This document shows positions 16,872-25,379 of a DNA stretch of 64,000 bases, in pieces. The number at the start of each line of letters is the position of its first letter. Position 1 is the first letter of the stretch. The stretch comes from Defluviitaleaceae bacterium (GTDB lineage Bacteria; Bacillota; Clostridia; Lachnospirales; WQUN01), in assembly GCA_009784025.1 (NCBI GenBank), contig WQVK01000001.1, positions 40,838-104,837 on the forward strand, read 5' to 3'. The notes below the pieces were generated by a model, which searched no databases, had not been told where the DNA came from, and saw nothing but the letters and a program-made list of their open reading frames with translations. The position numbers and the translations under genes are program-made.

Positions 16872-16922
16872 ATGGTACCATACGGTACCATTTTACCCGA
16901 ATTATGGTACCATACGGTACCA
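16872..16922. repeat. family E: tandem GGTACC palindromes, copy 1
   Basis: Two palindromes of the form ATGGTACCATACGGTACCAT, the second lacking its last bases, centred 32 bp apart. GGTACC starts at 16874, 16884, 16906 and 16916 (spacing 10, 22, 10). The same spacing recurs at 50680-50731. It lies about 110 bases upstream of the Gfo/Idh-GH65-like operon. The rest of 16770-17029 holds no gene and ends in a family D fragment (GGCGAAGCCTCTTGACGG). Confidence 0.8.
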
Positions 16923-17029
16923 CGTTTACAGTTTTTTGGAGATGTTGGAGGCTGGTCGGTTGCTATGCAACCTGCTGCCCAAGCATCCAGGGCGAAGCCT
17001 CTTGACGGCTTTAAATAAGGAGACGACGA

Positions 17030-18304
17030 ATGAAAAAATACGCAATTGTTGGCACTGGCTCACGGGCGGCTATGTTTTATGATGCGATTGCTACCACTTA
17101 TAGGGCTACATGCAAGTTGGTTGGGCTTTGCGACCAAAGCGAAACCAGGATGCGGGTAGCTAACAGAGCAATTGTGGCGCATGGGTACGGCGAGGTGCCT
17201 ATGTATGGATATTTGGATTTTGAGAAGATGATAGGTGAGACACGCCCAGATGTGGTCATTGTAACTTCTACAGACAGGACACATCATGATTTTATTGTGC
17301 GGGCGATGGAGGCCGGCTGCGATGTGATAACAGAGAAGCCGCTGACTATAGACGAGAAGAAGGCCAAGCTTATTGTGGCCGCAATGAAGCGCACCGGGCG
17401 GGATTTGCGGGTTACGTTTAATTATCGTTACGCGCCAAACAATACTAAGGTGCGGGAACTGATAATGGACGGGGCGATTGGCAATGTGTTTAGCGTGCAT
17501 TTTGAGTGGCTGTTAGACATTTCCCATGGGGCAGATTATTATCGCCGCTGGCATAGGAATAAGCATAATAGCGGCGGGCTGCTGGTGCATAAATCTACCC
17601 ATCATTTCGATTTGGTCAATTTTTGGCTTGGGGCACGGCCAGAGAATGTTTTCGCATTCGGCGAGCTTAATTTTTATGGGCGGCATAATGCAGAAAAACG
17701 TGGCATGACCGAGTTTGTAACCCGTAGCCATGGCAGCCATATTAAGGACGACCCCTTTGCTATAGACATGGCCAGTAACGAAGCGCTAAAAGCCATGTAC
17801 CTAGACGCAGAGGCCGATAGCGGTTATATCCGGGACCGCAGCGTGTTTTCAGATGATATTAGCATAGAAGATACCATGGGTGTGATTGTAAAATACGACA
17901 CCAACGCGATTTTAACCTATTCCCTTAACAGCTACATGCCCTGGGAAGGCTTTTGTGTGAATTTTAACGGCTCTAAAGGCCGCATAGAGTACAAAGTGAT
18001 GGAAAAATCATATATAAATGCCGGCGGCGACCGCAGCGACGAAGGTGCATTAAGGCAGAAGGAAATTGTGGTATGGCCAATGTTCGGCCAGCCATACGAA
18101 GTTGAAGTAAAAGCCGCAGAAGGCAGCCACGGCGGCGGCGATGCGGTAATGCTAGAGGATATTTTCGGCAACTCCGCGCCAGACCGGTTTAAACGGGCAG
18201 CAGGGGTGGAAGACGGCGTGATGTCTATAATGACAGGCATCTGCGCCAACAAGGCAATAGCCAGCGGCCTGCCACAGAATGTAGGGCTTGGCGATATATT
18301 ATGA
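17030..18304 (+). CDS. Gfo/Idh/MocA family oxidoreductase
   Basis: NAD(P)-dependent oxidoreductase, 424 residues, with Rossmann motif AIVGTGSRAAMF, the hallmark EKPLT near residue 100, and the C-terminal domain with SGGLLVHKSTHHFDL. The start follows AAGGAGACGACGA. Its last four bases overlap the start of a GH65-like hydrolase, so the two proteins are made together. This suggests joint handling of one carbohydrate: hydrolysis plus oxidation or epimerisation of the released sugar. Confidence 0.88.
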   Translation: MKKYAIVGTGSRAAMFYDAIATTYRATCKLVGLCDQSETRMRVANRAIVAHGYGEVPMYGYLDFEKMIGETRPDVVIVTSTDRTHHDFIVRAMEAGCDVITEKPLTIDEKKAKLIVAAMKRTGRDLRVTFNYRYAPNNTKVRELIMDGAIGNVFSVHFEWLLDISHGADYYRRWHRNKHNSGGLLVHKSTHHFDLVNFWLGARPENVFAFGELNFYGRHNAEKRGMTEFVTRSHGSHIKDDPFAIDMASNEALKAMYLDAEADSGYIRDRSVFSDDISIEDTMGVIVKYDTNAILTYSLNSYMPWEGFCVNFNGSKGRIEYKVMEKSYINAGGDRSDEGALRQKEIVVWPMFGQPYEVEVKAAEGSHGGGDAVMLEDIFGNSAPDRFKRAAGVEDGVMSIMTGICANKAIASGLPQNVGLGDIL

Positions 18305-20271
18305 TAGATGCGAAGGCAGTAGTACGCAGGCATAATCCTGTGTTGACAGAAATGTCCACTGATTCCCCGTTGTCGGTTGGCAACGGGGGGTTTTGTTTCA
18401 CGGCGGATATAACAGGTTTGCAAACGCTGTATTCCCATTACAGCGCGGCTAATTTCCCCCTTTGCACCATGAGCAGTTGGGGCTGGCACACCGCCCCCAC
18501 AGCGGGCGGGAAGCTGTACGAGTGGGAAGATTTGCAGCTAACCGCCTACCAACATGCCGGGCGCCAGGTCTTTTACCCAACAGAACGAAAACCAGGAAAC
18601 GAGCATGTTTACGACTGGCTGCGCCATAACCCACATAAATTTAACCTGGCTAGGGTTGGGCTTTGTTTGCATGGGCAGGATATATCGCCAGAAATGATAA
18701 CAGAGGCGCGGCAAGAGCTGGATTTGTACAGCGGCTTGCTAACCAGCTGGTTTCTGCTTGAAGGCGAACCTGTAGAGGTTGAAACGGTTTGCGGGCAGGG
18801 TAGCGATACCCTGGGGGTGAAGCTATGCAGCCGGCTACATGGGCTTGGGCTGCGGGTGGATTTCTCCTACGGCAGCCACGAGATTAGCGGCGCAGATTGG
18901 GGCAGCCCAAGGCGGCATTTTACGGCCTGGGAAGGGGATGTTGCCCGGCGAGTTATGGATGATGTAGAGTATTTTGTGGGGGTTGGGGGTGGCGCGTTTG
19001 GGAGCCGCGAAATCAGCCAGCATTCTCGCATTTTCTCCATCCCTCCCGGCGAGTCTCAGTTCACTATCCATTTCAGCAAAACCTTGCAGCCAGCACCGCC
19101 ATACGCCAGCATCTACGCCAGCTCCTGTGCCGCTTGGCAAAGTTTCTGGCATAAAACCGGCCTAGCAGATTTTAGCCAAACCATAGACCCTCGCGCCGCA
19201 GAAATAGAACGACGCATGGTGCTATCCCTATATCTGCTAAAAATCCAAGGCATGGACAGCCTGCCCCATGCCGAAACCGGGCTAACCGTCAATTCCTGGT
19301 ACGGCAGGTTTCATACAGAAATGTACCTATGGAACAGCGGTTTCCTGCCCTTGTGGAATTTGGGCGAATACCTGCTGCCAAGCTTAGAATGGTTTCGCAG
19401 CCAAATGTCCGCCGCCCGCCGTCTAGCCGCCTTCAACGGCTACCGCGGCCTGCGCTGGCCAAAGCAGCCAGCCCATACTGGCCGCGACGCCCCAAGCATG
19501 ATTGCGCCGCTGCTGGTATGGCAGCAGCCACATCTGATAATAATGCTGGAAATGCTGTACGAAACAAACCCAAGCCCAGCGTTCCTACAAAAATACTGGC
19601 CGCTGGTGGAAGGTCTTGCCACCTTCATGGAAAGCTTCTTGCATCAAAACCCAAGCGGCCAATACGAAATCCTACCCCCGGTAATGCCCGCTCAAGAAAC
19701 TTACGACCCCTCCACGGTGCAAAACCCGATGTTCGAGATGGAATACTTCCGCCACGGCCTACAAACTGCCGCAAATTGGGCCTCCCGCCTAGGCCACACC
19801 ACCACCTGGCAGCAAACCGCCGCCCAAATAACCCCGCCAAAAACAAAAAATGGCCTATACTTAGCCCACCACAACGCCCCAGATACTTACGAAACCTACA
19901 ACAAAGACCATCCCATGATGCTGGGTACATACGGCCTATTTAAAAGTCCTGCAGTTGACTCTGTGAAAATGGCCGCCACCCTAAAGAAAGTCATATCCTG
20001 CTGGCAGCCAGAAACCATGTGGGGCTGGGATTACGCAATGATGGCCATGTGCGCCATAACCCTAGGCAACCCAGAGCAGGCCGTAGAGCTACTGCTATCC
20101 GACAACCCAAAAAACCAATATGTAACCAGCGGCAACAACTACCAACGCAGCAGAGACGACCTACCCTTATACCTGCCCGGCAACGGCTCATTCCTGCTGG
20201 CGCTGCCCATGCTGCTGGCCAACCTGCCAAAAGGCTGGATAGTAAAAACAGAGAGAATCCACCTGCCGTAG
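18301..20271 (+). CDS. GH65-like six-hairpin glycoside hydrolase
   Basis: A 656-residue cytoplasmic protein without signal peptide. It has an N-terminal beta-sandwich-like part (residues 1-290) and an alpha/alpha barrel part with NSWYGRFHTEMYLWNSGF near residue 335, resembling the (F/H)WDTE segment of GH65/ATHL1-type enzymes, and later KDHPMMLGTYGL and METMWGWDYAMMA-like barrel helices. The acid is plausibly the Glu of HTEMY. It overlaps the oxidoreductase by ATGA. Specificity is unknown: trehalose-, kojibiose- and glucosylgalactosyl-type activities occur among relatives, and membership of another (alpha/alpha)6 family is possible. Confidence 0.65.
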   Translation: MIDAKAVVRRHNPVLTEMSTDSPLSVGNGGFCFTADITGLQTLYSHYSAANFPLCTMSSWGWHTAPTAGGKLYEWEDLQLTAYQHAGRQVFYPTERKPGNEHVYDWLRHNPHKFNLARVGLCLHGQDISPEMITEARQELDLYSGLLTSWFLLEGEPVEVETVCGQGSDTLGVKLCSRLHGLGLRVDFSYGSHEISGADWGSPRRHFTAWEGDVARRVMDDVEYFVGVGGGAFGSREISQHSRIFSIPPGESQFTIHFSKTLQPAPPYASIYASSCAAWQSFWHKTGLADFSQTIDPRAAEIERRMVLSLYLLKIQGMDSLPHAETGLTVNSWYGRFHTEMYLWNSGFLPLWNLGEYLLPSLEWFRSQMSAARRLAAFNGYRGLRWPKQPAHTGRDAPSMIAPLLVWQQPHLIIMLEMLYETNPSPAFLQKYWPLVEGLATFMESFLHQNPSGQYEILPPVMPAQETYDPSTVQNPMFEMEYFRHGLQTAANWASRLGHTTTWQQTAAQITPPKTKNGLYLAHHNAPDTYETYNKDHPMMLGTYGLFKSPAVDSVKMAATLKKVISCWQPETMWGWDYAMMAMCAITLGNPEQAVELLLSDNPKNQYVTSGNNYQRSRDDLPLYLPGNGSFLLALPMLLANLPKGWIVKTERIHLP

Positions 20272-20285
20272 AAAGAGAGAAAACC

Positions 20286-20492
20286 ATGCCATGTGTAAAA
20301 GAATGCATTTGCCCAAAAATCGCATGCCCCAACCACCGAAAATGCTGCGACTGCGTGATAAAACACAAAGAAACCGATAGCCTGCCATTTTGCCTGTTCC
20401 CAGACAATGATGGGGATAAAAGCATAGCCAATTACTACCGCAAGCTAGGGGAGCGGTTTGAACCAGCAAAGCATAATAACCAGCTGCAATAA
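20286..20492 (+). CDS. small Cys-rich protein (DUF6485-like)
   Basis: A 68-residue protein with eight Cys in its first half, in the pattern CICPKIACPNHRKCCDC, then LPFCLF. The spacing resembles the small Cys-rich DUF6485 proteins of Clostridia, probably metal binding. The start at 20286 follows GAGAGAAAACC, 14 bases after the GH65-like stop, so it probably belongs to that operon. Function unknown. Confidence 0.6.
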   Translation: MPCVKECICPKIACPNHRKCCDCVIKHKETDSLPFCLFPDNDGDKSIANYYRKLGERFEPAKHNNQLQ

Positions 20493-20552
20493 ACCCAGCT
20501 TTTGTATGCTTGCAATAAGCCTACAGGCATGGTACAATCCCACAAATGTACA

Positions 20553-20656
20553 TCGGAGTTCCTCTGAAAGCACAAAAACGTGATTCCAGAAGAAACAACC
20601 GATTGAAAATGAAGTTTTTTCGACATTAGAGAGCGTAATCTCGAAAGAAATTTAAT
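20553..20656. repeat. family C element, copy 3 (degenerate)
   Basis: Shares AGTTCCTCTGAAA, CCAGAAGAAACAACCGATTG and TCGAAAGAAATTTAAT with other family C copies but is more diverged. It sits between the Cys-rich gene and the ABC-F leader. Confidence 0.6.
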
Positions 20657-20657
20657 A

Positions 20658-20956
20658 AAGGTGGTTGAAGCGTGAACAATTAATCCAAATGCAACTGACA
20701 GCAGTTTTTTGTAAATTAGCTAGTAAGCAATGCGGTTAAGCCCGCGTTGTTCTGTTGTTGGGATTTGGGTTGTATTTTGTTGCGCTTGCCATTTGCCAGG
20801 TTAAAAACGGGCATATTATTTGCGTTTCAAAAATAGGACTGCATTTCCCCACAATAGGAAATGCAGTTTTTTGTATGCTAGGAAATTGCGTTGCAATTTC
20901 TTCGCGAGATTTAAGGAAACAAAGGCGGCGAGGCCGCCTTGCTATGGAGGTATCAT
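20658..20956 (+). promoter_or_regulatory. attenuator-like leader of the ABC-F gene
   Basis: This untranslated stretch has an intrinsic-terminator hairpin at 20839-20872 (CTGCATTTCC/GGAAATGCAG then TTTTTT), a second hairpin at 20881-20899 and a third, AAGGCGGCGAGGCCGCCTT, ending 6 bases before the GGAGG site. Upstream, AAAGGTGG precedes a GTG-initiated frame of only three codons near 20672, and a 15-codon ATG frame starts near 20688. A terminator ahead of an ABC-F gene is the usual layout for ribosome-sensing attenuation induced by antibiotics. Which short frame is the leader peptide cannot be settled. Confidence 0.5.
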
Positions 20957-22480
20957 ATGTTAGAGATAAAAAACCTGACTATAAGCGCAGCCATCAATGA
21001 CAGAATATTGGTGGAGGGCTTCAATTTTGTACTTGGCCACGGCCACAAGGCCGTTATTATAGGGGAGGAAGGTAACGGGAAATCCACCCTTTTAAAATGC
21101 ATATGCAGCCAGCAAGAAGTTGCGGATTATTGTAATTGTAGCGGCGAGATAATTAGAAAAGGGATGCTGGGGTATTTGCCACAGTTCTTCCCGCAGCAGT
21201 ATTTACACAGCAGCGTAGCAGAGTTTTTCAAAGACTCGCAGCCGCAAAAGCATGTGAAAATCCTATCCCAGCTGGGGTTGGAGCTAGGTTTTACTGCGTC
21301 GCAGCAGGTTTTAAGCAGCCTATCTGGCGGCGAGAAAATTAAAATCCAACTGGCAAAGGTCCTCATGCAGCAGCCAGATATACTTCTGCTGGACGAGCCA
21401 ACCAATGATCTAGACCTGGCCACCTTGGAATGGCTAGAGGGTTTCATCCGTGGCTGTAACCAGCCGATAATCTTCATTTCGCACGACGAAACCCTGATAG
21501 AAAACACCGCAAATATAATCATCCATATAGAGCAGCTAATGCGCAAAACAAAAAGCAAAATAACCGTAGCCCACGGCAAATACAACGATTATGTAAAGGC
21601 TCGCAACCTTGCCCATAGCAAGCAAATGCAAATAGCCAAAAAACAGCGTAGCGACCATAAAAACCAAATGGAACGCTGGCAGCAAATCTACAATAGGGTA
21701 GACCACGAACAGCGCAGCATCTCCCGCCAAGACCCCGGCGGCGCAAGGCTGCTAAAAAAGAAAATGAAAGCCGTAAAATCCACAGGCAAAAGGCTAGAAA
21801 AATCCGCGGATGATTTCTTAGAAAAGCCCCAAACAGAAGATGCAATACTAACCCAATTTGACCCAAATATAACCATGCCAGCCGGCAAGATGATTCTTTC
21901 CCTAGACTTGCCCAGCCTAAAAGCCCAAAACAAACAACTGGCAAGCCACATCCAGCTTAGCATAACAGGGGCGCAGCATGTTGGCATAATAGGCAAAAAT
22001 GGCGCAGGAAAATCCACTTTGCTGCGGCAGATATGGCAAATTCTAAAACACAGGCCAGACATAACCGCAGTTTATATGCCACAAGACTACACAGAAGCCC
22101 TAAACTACAGCCAATCTCCAATAGAATTTCTGGCCCCAGACGGCCATAAAGCCAGCATAACCAAGGTGCGTACTTACCTTGGCAGCATGAAATTCACCCA
22201 CGACGAAATGCTGGGGAAAATAGACAAACTAAGCGGCGGCAAAAAAGCAAAAATCCTATTTCTAGACATGGTGCTAAAAAACGCCAACGTTCTAATACTA
22301 GACGAGCCAACCCGCAACTTTAGCCCTCTATCCGCCCCAGAAATACGCAAGACCCTATCCTCTTTCAATGGCACAATAATAAGCGTGTCCCATGACAGGA
22401 AGTATCTGGAGGAGGTTTGTGAGGTGATTTATGAGCTAGGGCTGTGCGGGCTTTGCCCTTGTAGCCGCACTTCTTTTTGA
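20957..22480 (+). CDS. ABC-F family ATPase, ribosome-protection type
   Basis: A 507-residue protein with two ABC domains and no membrane segment. Domain 1 has Walker A GEEGNGKST, signature LSGGEKIKIQLAKVL and LLLDEPTNDLD. Domain 2 has GKNGAGKST, LSGGKKAKILFLDMV and LILDEPTRNF. A long basic linker lies between them. The second Walker B is followed by TRNFSPLS rather than TNHLD, as in several antibiotic-resistance ABC-F proteins (Vga/Lsa/Msr type). The start at 20957 follows GGAGGTATCAT. The attenuator-like leader supports a role in ribosome protection from antibiotics; the drug class is unknown. Confidence 0.85.
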   Translation: MLEIKNLTISAAINDRILVEGFNFVLGHGHKAVIIGEEGNGKSTLLKCICSQQEVADYCNCSGEIIRKGMLGYLPQFFPQQYLHSSVAEFFKDSQPQKHVKILSQLGLELGFTASQQVLSSLSGGEKIKIQLAKVLMQQPDILLLDEPTNDLDLATLEWLEGFIRGCNQPIIFISHDETLIENTANIIIHIEQLMRKTKSKITVAHGKYNDYVKARNLAHSKQMQIAKKQRSDHKNQMERWQQIYNRVDHEQRSISRQDPGGARLLKKKMKAVKSTGKRLEKSADDFLEKPQTEDAILTQFDPNITMPAGKMILSLDLPSLKAQNKQLASHIQLSITGAQHVGIIGKNGAGKSTLLRQIWQILKHRPDITAVYMPQDYTEALNYSQSPIEFLAPDGHKASITKVRTYLGSMKFTHDEMLGKIDKLSGGKKAKILFLDMVLKNANVLILDEPTRNFSPLSAPEIRKTLSSFNGTIISVSHDRKYLEEVCEVIYELGLCGLCPCSRTSF

Positions 22481-22499
22481 AAAAAGATAGTGTAGAGAT

Positions 22500-22540
22500 A
22501 AATAAGGCGCAAACCAGGTATGGTTTGCGCCTTATTTTTT
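22500..22540 (+). terminator. intrinsic terminator after the ABC-F gene
   Basis: Perfect hairpin AAGGCGCAAACCA/TGGTTTGCGCCTT followed by ATTTTTT, 20 bases after the stop codon. Confidence 0.85.
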
Positions 22541-22545
22541 AAAAC

Positions 22546-22573
22546 TTTGGAGGCGTGATTAGTGAAGCCTCCG
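22546..22573 (-). terminator. intrinsic terminator of the chemoreceptor gene
   Basis: On the minus strand the hairpin GGAGGCTTCACT/AGTGAAGCCTCC-like pair (GGAGGC..GCCTCC) is followed by AAAGTTTT. It lies just downstream of the chemoreceptor stop. Confidence 0.6.
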
Positions 22574-22582
22574 GCGGTTTTA

Positions 22583-24349
22583 TTATAATTTGAAATAGCT
22601 AACCAATTCTTGCAATATCTCTGCTTGGGAGTTTAATTCCTGTGCTGCGGCAGCGGTTTCTTCGCTTACGGCAGAGTTGGATTGGACTATGCCAGAGATT
22701 TGCTGTAGGCCTGCGGCTATTTGTTCTATGGCGTCGGCTTGGTCGCGGGAGGCAGAGGATATGCCGCTTATTATGTCCATAACTTCGGCGGCGCTGGATA
22801 CTATTGCGTCTAGGGATGCGGCGGTGGCTTGGGCTATTTCAGAGCCAGCCTCTACGCGGTTGATGGAGTTTTGGATTTGTTCTGTGGTTTCGGCTGCGGA
22901 GTTTTGGCTCTTGTTGGCCAAGATACGAACTTCGTCTGCTACTACGCCAAAGCCTTTGCCTGCGTCGCCTGCCCGGGCAGCTTCAACGGCCGCGTTAAGG
23001 GATAGCAAGTTGGTTTGGAAAGCGATACCTTCGATAACTTTTATGATTTGAGATATGCTTGTGCTAGATTCCCGGATGGCGGTCATGGCGTCTAGCATTT
23101 GGTTCATTGCGGCGTTGCCTTCCTGGGCGCTTACTGTGGATTTGTTGGAAAGTTCTGTTGCGTATTCGGCGTTTTCTGCGTTGTTGCGGGTTTGTTGGCT
23201 TATTAGGTCTATGGATGCGTTTAATTCTTGTACGTTGGATGCTTGGGTTTGTGCGCCGTTGGCTAGATCCATTGCAGATTGTGAGATTTGCTTGGCGCCG
23301 GCCAGCACCTGGCTGGATGCGGATGAAATCTCACCCATGGTTTTGAAAAGAGTGCCGCAAATATGGTTGATGGAATCTTTAATTTCGCTAAAGCTGCCTA
23401 CATATTCCCGGGTTATTGTTTGGGTGAGGTCACCGGAAGCTACGTTTGATAAGATGCTTGACATTTCTGAAATATAGCCGTTCAGCGCGTCTATTGTGCC
23501 ATTAACGGCATCGGCTATTGCCCCAAAGTCGCCAGTGTAGCTGCCTTTTACCCTAACGGTAAAGTCGCCCTCTATTAGCCTGCCCATTACATCGCGGATT
23601 TCTACAATAGGCTTGTCTACGGATTCACATACTCTGTTTAGGCCTTCCATGATTTCTAGCCAGCCGTCGTGGAAGCCGTGAGTGTCTATTTTAAAGGCTA
23701 GGTCGCCATTTACGCTGGCGGCCTGTATTACAGAGTCTATGGCGTCGCTTACATGTTTAATATTGTCTCTCATGCCGTCTACAGCTTCGTTCACGAAGAT
23801 TAGCTGGCCTGGTTGTTTTTCTAGGTCCACGTCAAATTCGCCGTCTGCTATGCGGCTGAATACTTCTATGGCTTTCCTTTGCAGGGCGATTTCGGTTTCT
23901 ATCATGCCGTTGATTTTTTCTGCAACTTCTGCAAAGGCGTTCTCAAATTTATTCTTGTCTATGAAAGAATCCAGCAGGCCGTTGCGTTGGTCCCGGGCCA
24001 TGTGGTCCATATCGTCCATAAGGGTTTGTAATATGGTGGTTAGCTCTAGGGCGGCTGCACTTAGCTGGCCAACTTCATCTTTGGAATCTACAGAAATATT
24101 GACATTAAGCTTGCCCTGTGCCATGTCTTGCAGCGAGCTTACAGCCCTTTCTATGGGCTTGGAAATAAGCGCGGATATAACAAAAGCCGTGATTATGCCC
24201 AGCAAAATGGCGGCTACGCTTATGATAACGATAATATAGGTGTCTACCCCAATTATCCCCACTATGGCCACAGCAACAATGGCGGCCAGCAAAACTGCAA
24301 AGCTCAAAAATAACTTAGTGCGGATTTTCCAATTCCTTAAGGCTTGCAT
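22583..24349 (-). CDS. methyl-accepting chemotaxis protein without external sensor
   Basis: A 588-residue receptor. Two transmembrane helices (about 13-33 and 36-58) are joined by only a few residues, so there is no extracytoplasmic ligand domain. Several HAMP-type segments follow (about 60-330), then the signalling domain with the hairpin tip [20 protein letters not shown] near residue 450. It should couple to CheW/CheA, but no che or flagellar gene lies in the window. The likely input is membrane state or an internal signal read through the poly-HAMP array. The start follows GAGGGGATTAAA. Confidence 0.93.
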   Translation of the reverse strand: MQALRNWKIRTKLFLSFAVLLAAIVAVAIVGIIGVDTYIIVIISVAAILLGIITAFVISALISKPIERAVSSLQDMAQGKLNVNISVDSKDEVGQLSAAALELTTILQTLMDDMDHMARDQRNGLLDSFIDKNKFENAFAEVAEKINGMIETEIALQRKAIEVFSRIADGEFDVDLEKQPGQLIFVNEAVDGMRDNIKHVSDAIDSVIQAASVNGDLAFKIDTHGFHDGWLEIMEGLNRVCESVDKPIVEIRDVMGRLIEGDFTVRVKGSYTGDFGAIADAVNGTIDALNGYISEMSSILSNVASGDLTQTITREYVGSFSEIKDSINHICGTLFKTMGEISSASSQVLAGAKQISQSAMDLANGAQTQASNVQELNASIDLISQQTRNNAENAEYATELSNKSTVSAQEGNAAMNQMLDAMTAIRESSTSISQIIKVIEGIAFQTNLLSLNAAVEAARAGDAGKGFGVVADEVRILANKSQNSAAETTEQIQNSINRVEAGSEIAQATAASLDAIVSSAAEVMDIISGISSASRDQADAIEQIAAGLQQISGIVQSNSAVSEETAAAAQELNSQAEILQELVSYFKL

Positions 24350-24375
24350 TTTAATCCCCTCAGCTTCCTTTTATT

Positions 24376-25170
24376 TTAACTCTCCGGCTTGTAGGTTTTG
24401 TGGCTTGTTATAATAAATCCGCCGTCGCCGCCGGGGCGCAAAGACGAGATATCCACAATACAAAGAGGCATGTGTTCTGGTAGTTGGCAGAAATATTTAA
24501 TTAAATAGTAAGAATCTGCCAAATCTTCACACCAAAAGACAAGCATCTTAGATAAATGAACATACCATAGATATTCTTCCAGTGTCAAGTCTAAACTGTG
24601 GATTAAAGATGCATGTGGCATACCAACATAACGCAAATGCCATGGCTCGTAAATTGTGCCGGTAATATGGGTTTTGCCCTGGGGGTAGCGGATTATAAAG
24701 CCGTAGCGATGGCAATTTGCCTGCAACCATTGGCCTGCGGGGCTGTTGGCGAAGGTTTCGTTTAGCTGGCCGTCTAGGCTTACATCTATGGCCAGGCCAA
24801 GTTGATGCTCGCTAGTGCCGGGGCGGCGGATAGAGCTTTCTGTAATGATAGCGGCCTGGCCTGGGGATTCGCCCTGGGCGGTTAATTCCTGTAGCCGCTG
24901 GTTGAAGATTTTTTGCTGGTGGGAGTATGTGCGGTAGCTGCTTTGCACAAAAAGCCCATGGATATCGTCTGCCACCATGGCTGCTGCCATTTGGTTGAAG
25001 GCTTCAAGGGCTTGTGGGTGCAGGTTTATATTTGCCTGCTTGGCTAGGTTTGGGCCGTAGTTTTGCGGCAGTGGTGTTTCTTGGTTAACCAGCCAAAGCA
25101 AGGTGGAGTCTTGTGGGTTTTGGGGGCTGTTTATGGCCAGAAAACTACAGATTAGTAGAAAGTATAACAT
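24376..25170 (-). CDS. D-alanyl-D-alanine carboxypeptidase, VanY/M15B family
   Basis: Secreted zinc peptidase of 264 residues with an N-terminal signal-like segment (MLYFLLICSFLAINS). The M15 core shows SSYRTYSHQ, SEHQLGLAIDV (zinc His and Asp) near residue 120 and EPWHLRYVG (catalytic Glu and zinc His) near 175. It trims D-Ala from peptidoglycan stems. A 70-residue C-terminal extension beyond the catalytic core has no recognisable domain. The start follows AAAGGAGAAATC. No van regulatory genes are near, so a housekeeping wall role is more likely than glycopeptide resistance. Confidence 0.88.
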   Translation of the reverse strand: MLYFLLICSFLAINSPQNPQDSTLLWLVNQETPLPQNYGPNLAKQANINLHPQALEAFNQMAAAMVADDIHGLFVQSSYRTYSHQQKIFNQRLQELTAQGESPGQAAIITESSIRRPGTSEHQLGLAIDVSLDGQLNETFANSPAGQWLQANCHRYGFIIRYPQGKTHITGTIYEPWHLRYVGMPHASLIHSLDLTLEEYLWYVHLSKMLVFWCEDLADSYYLIKYFCQLPEHMPLCIVDISSLRPGGDGGFIITSHKTYKPES

Positions 25171-25203
25171 GATTTCTCCTTTATGATGCTACCCCCTGGT
25201 TGG

Positions 25204-25254
25204 TTTTGCAAAATCCAGTTGGTCGGAAAATCCGACCAACTGGATTTTGCAAAA
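25204..25254. repeat. family B palindrome, copy 3 (longest)
   Basis: A 51-bp perfect-arm palindrome: ends TTTTGCAAAATCCAG/CTGGATTTTGCAAAA around TTGGTCGGAAAATCCGACCA. It lies upstream of the VanY-type gene. Confidence 0.9.
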
Positions 25255-25272
25255 GGATTCCGGAACCGGCCA

Positions 25273-25379
25273 TGTAGTAAAATAATCTGAAACCGGCCTC
25301 ACCTGCCGCGGCAAAAACGCCTTATCTTGGCGTTTTAGATGCCACTTGGGCGAGACCGTTTTTCATTTATTTCACTACA
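25273..25379. repeat. family A element, copy 4, supplying a stop codon
   Basis: TGTAGTAAAATAATCTGAAA on the left, the complement of TGTAGTGAAATAAATGAAAA on the right. On the minus strand, the TAG of this right end is the stop codon of the PF06838 lyase (25375-25377). Confidence 0.85.

Noticed and set aside
16868..16922. GGTACC palindromes as a CRISPR-like array
   Set aside because: Only two units with no spacers of uniform length and no cas genes anywhere in the window.
20755..21000. 81-codon frame before the ABC-F gene
   Set aside because: It crosses the terminator hairpin and the ABC-F ribosome binding site in another frame, without its own start signal.
22677..24239. Long plus-strand frames opposite the chemoreceptor
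   Set aside because: Shadow frames of a gene with strong codon bias; no start sites or recognisable domains.
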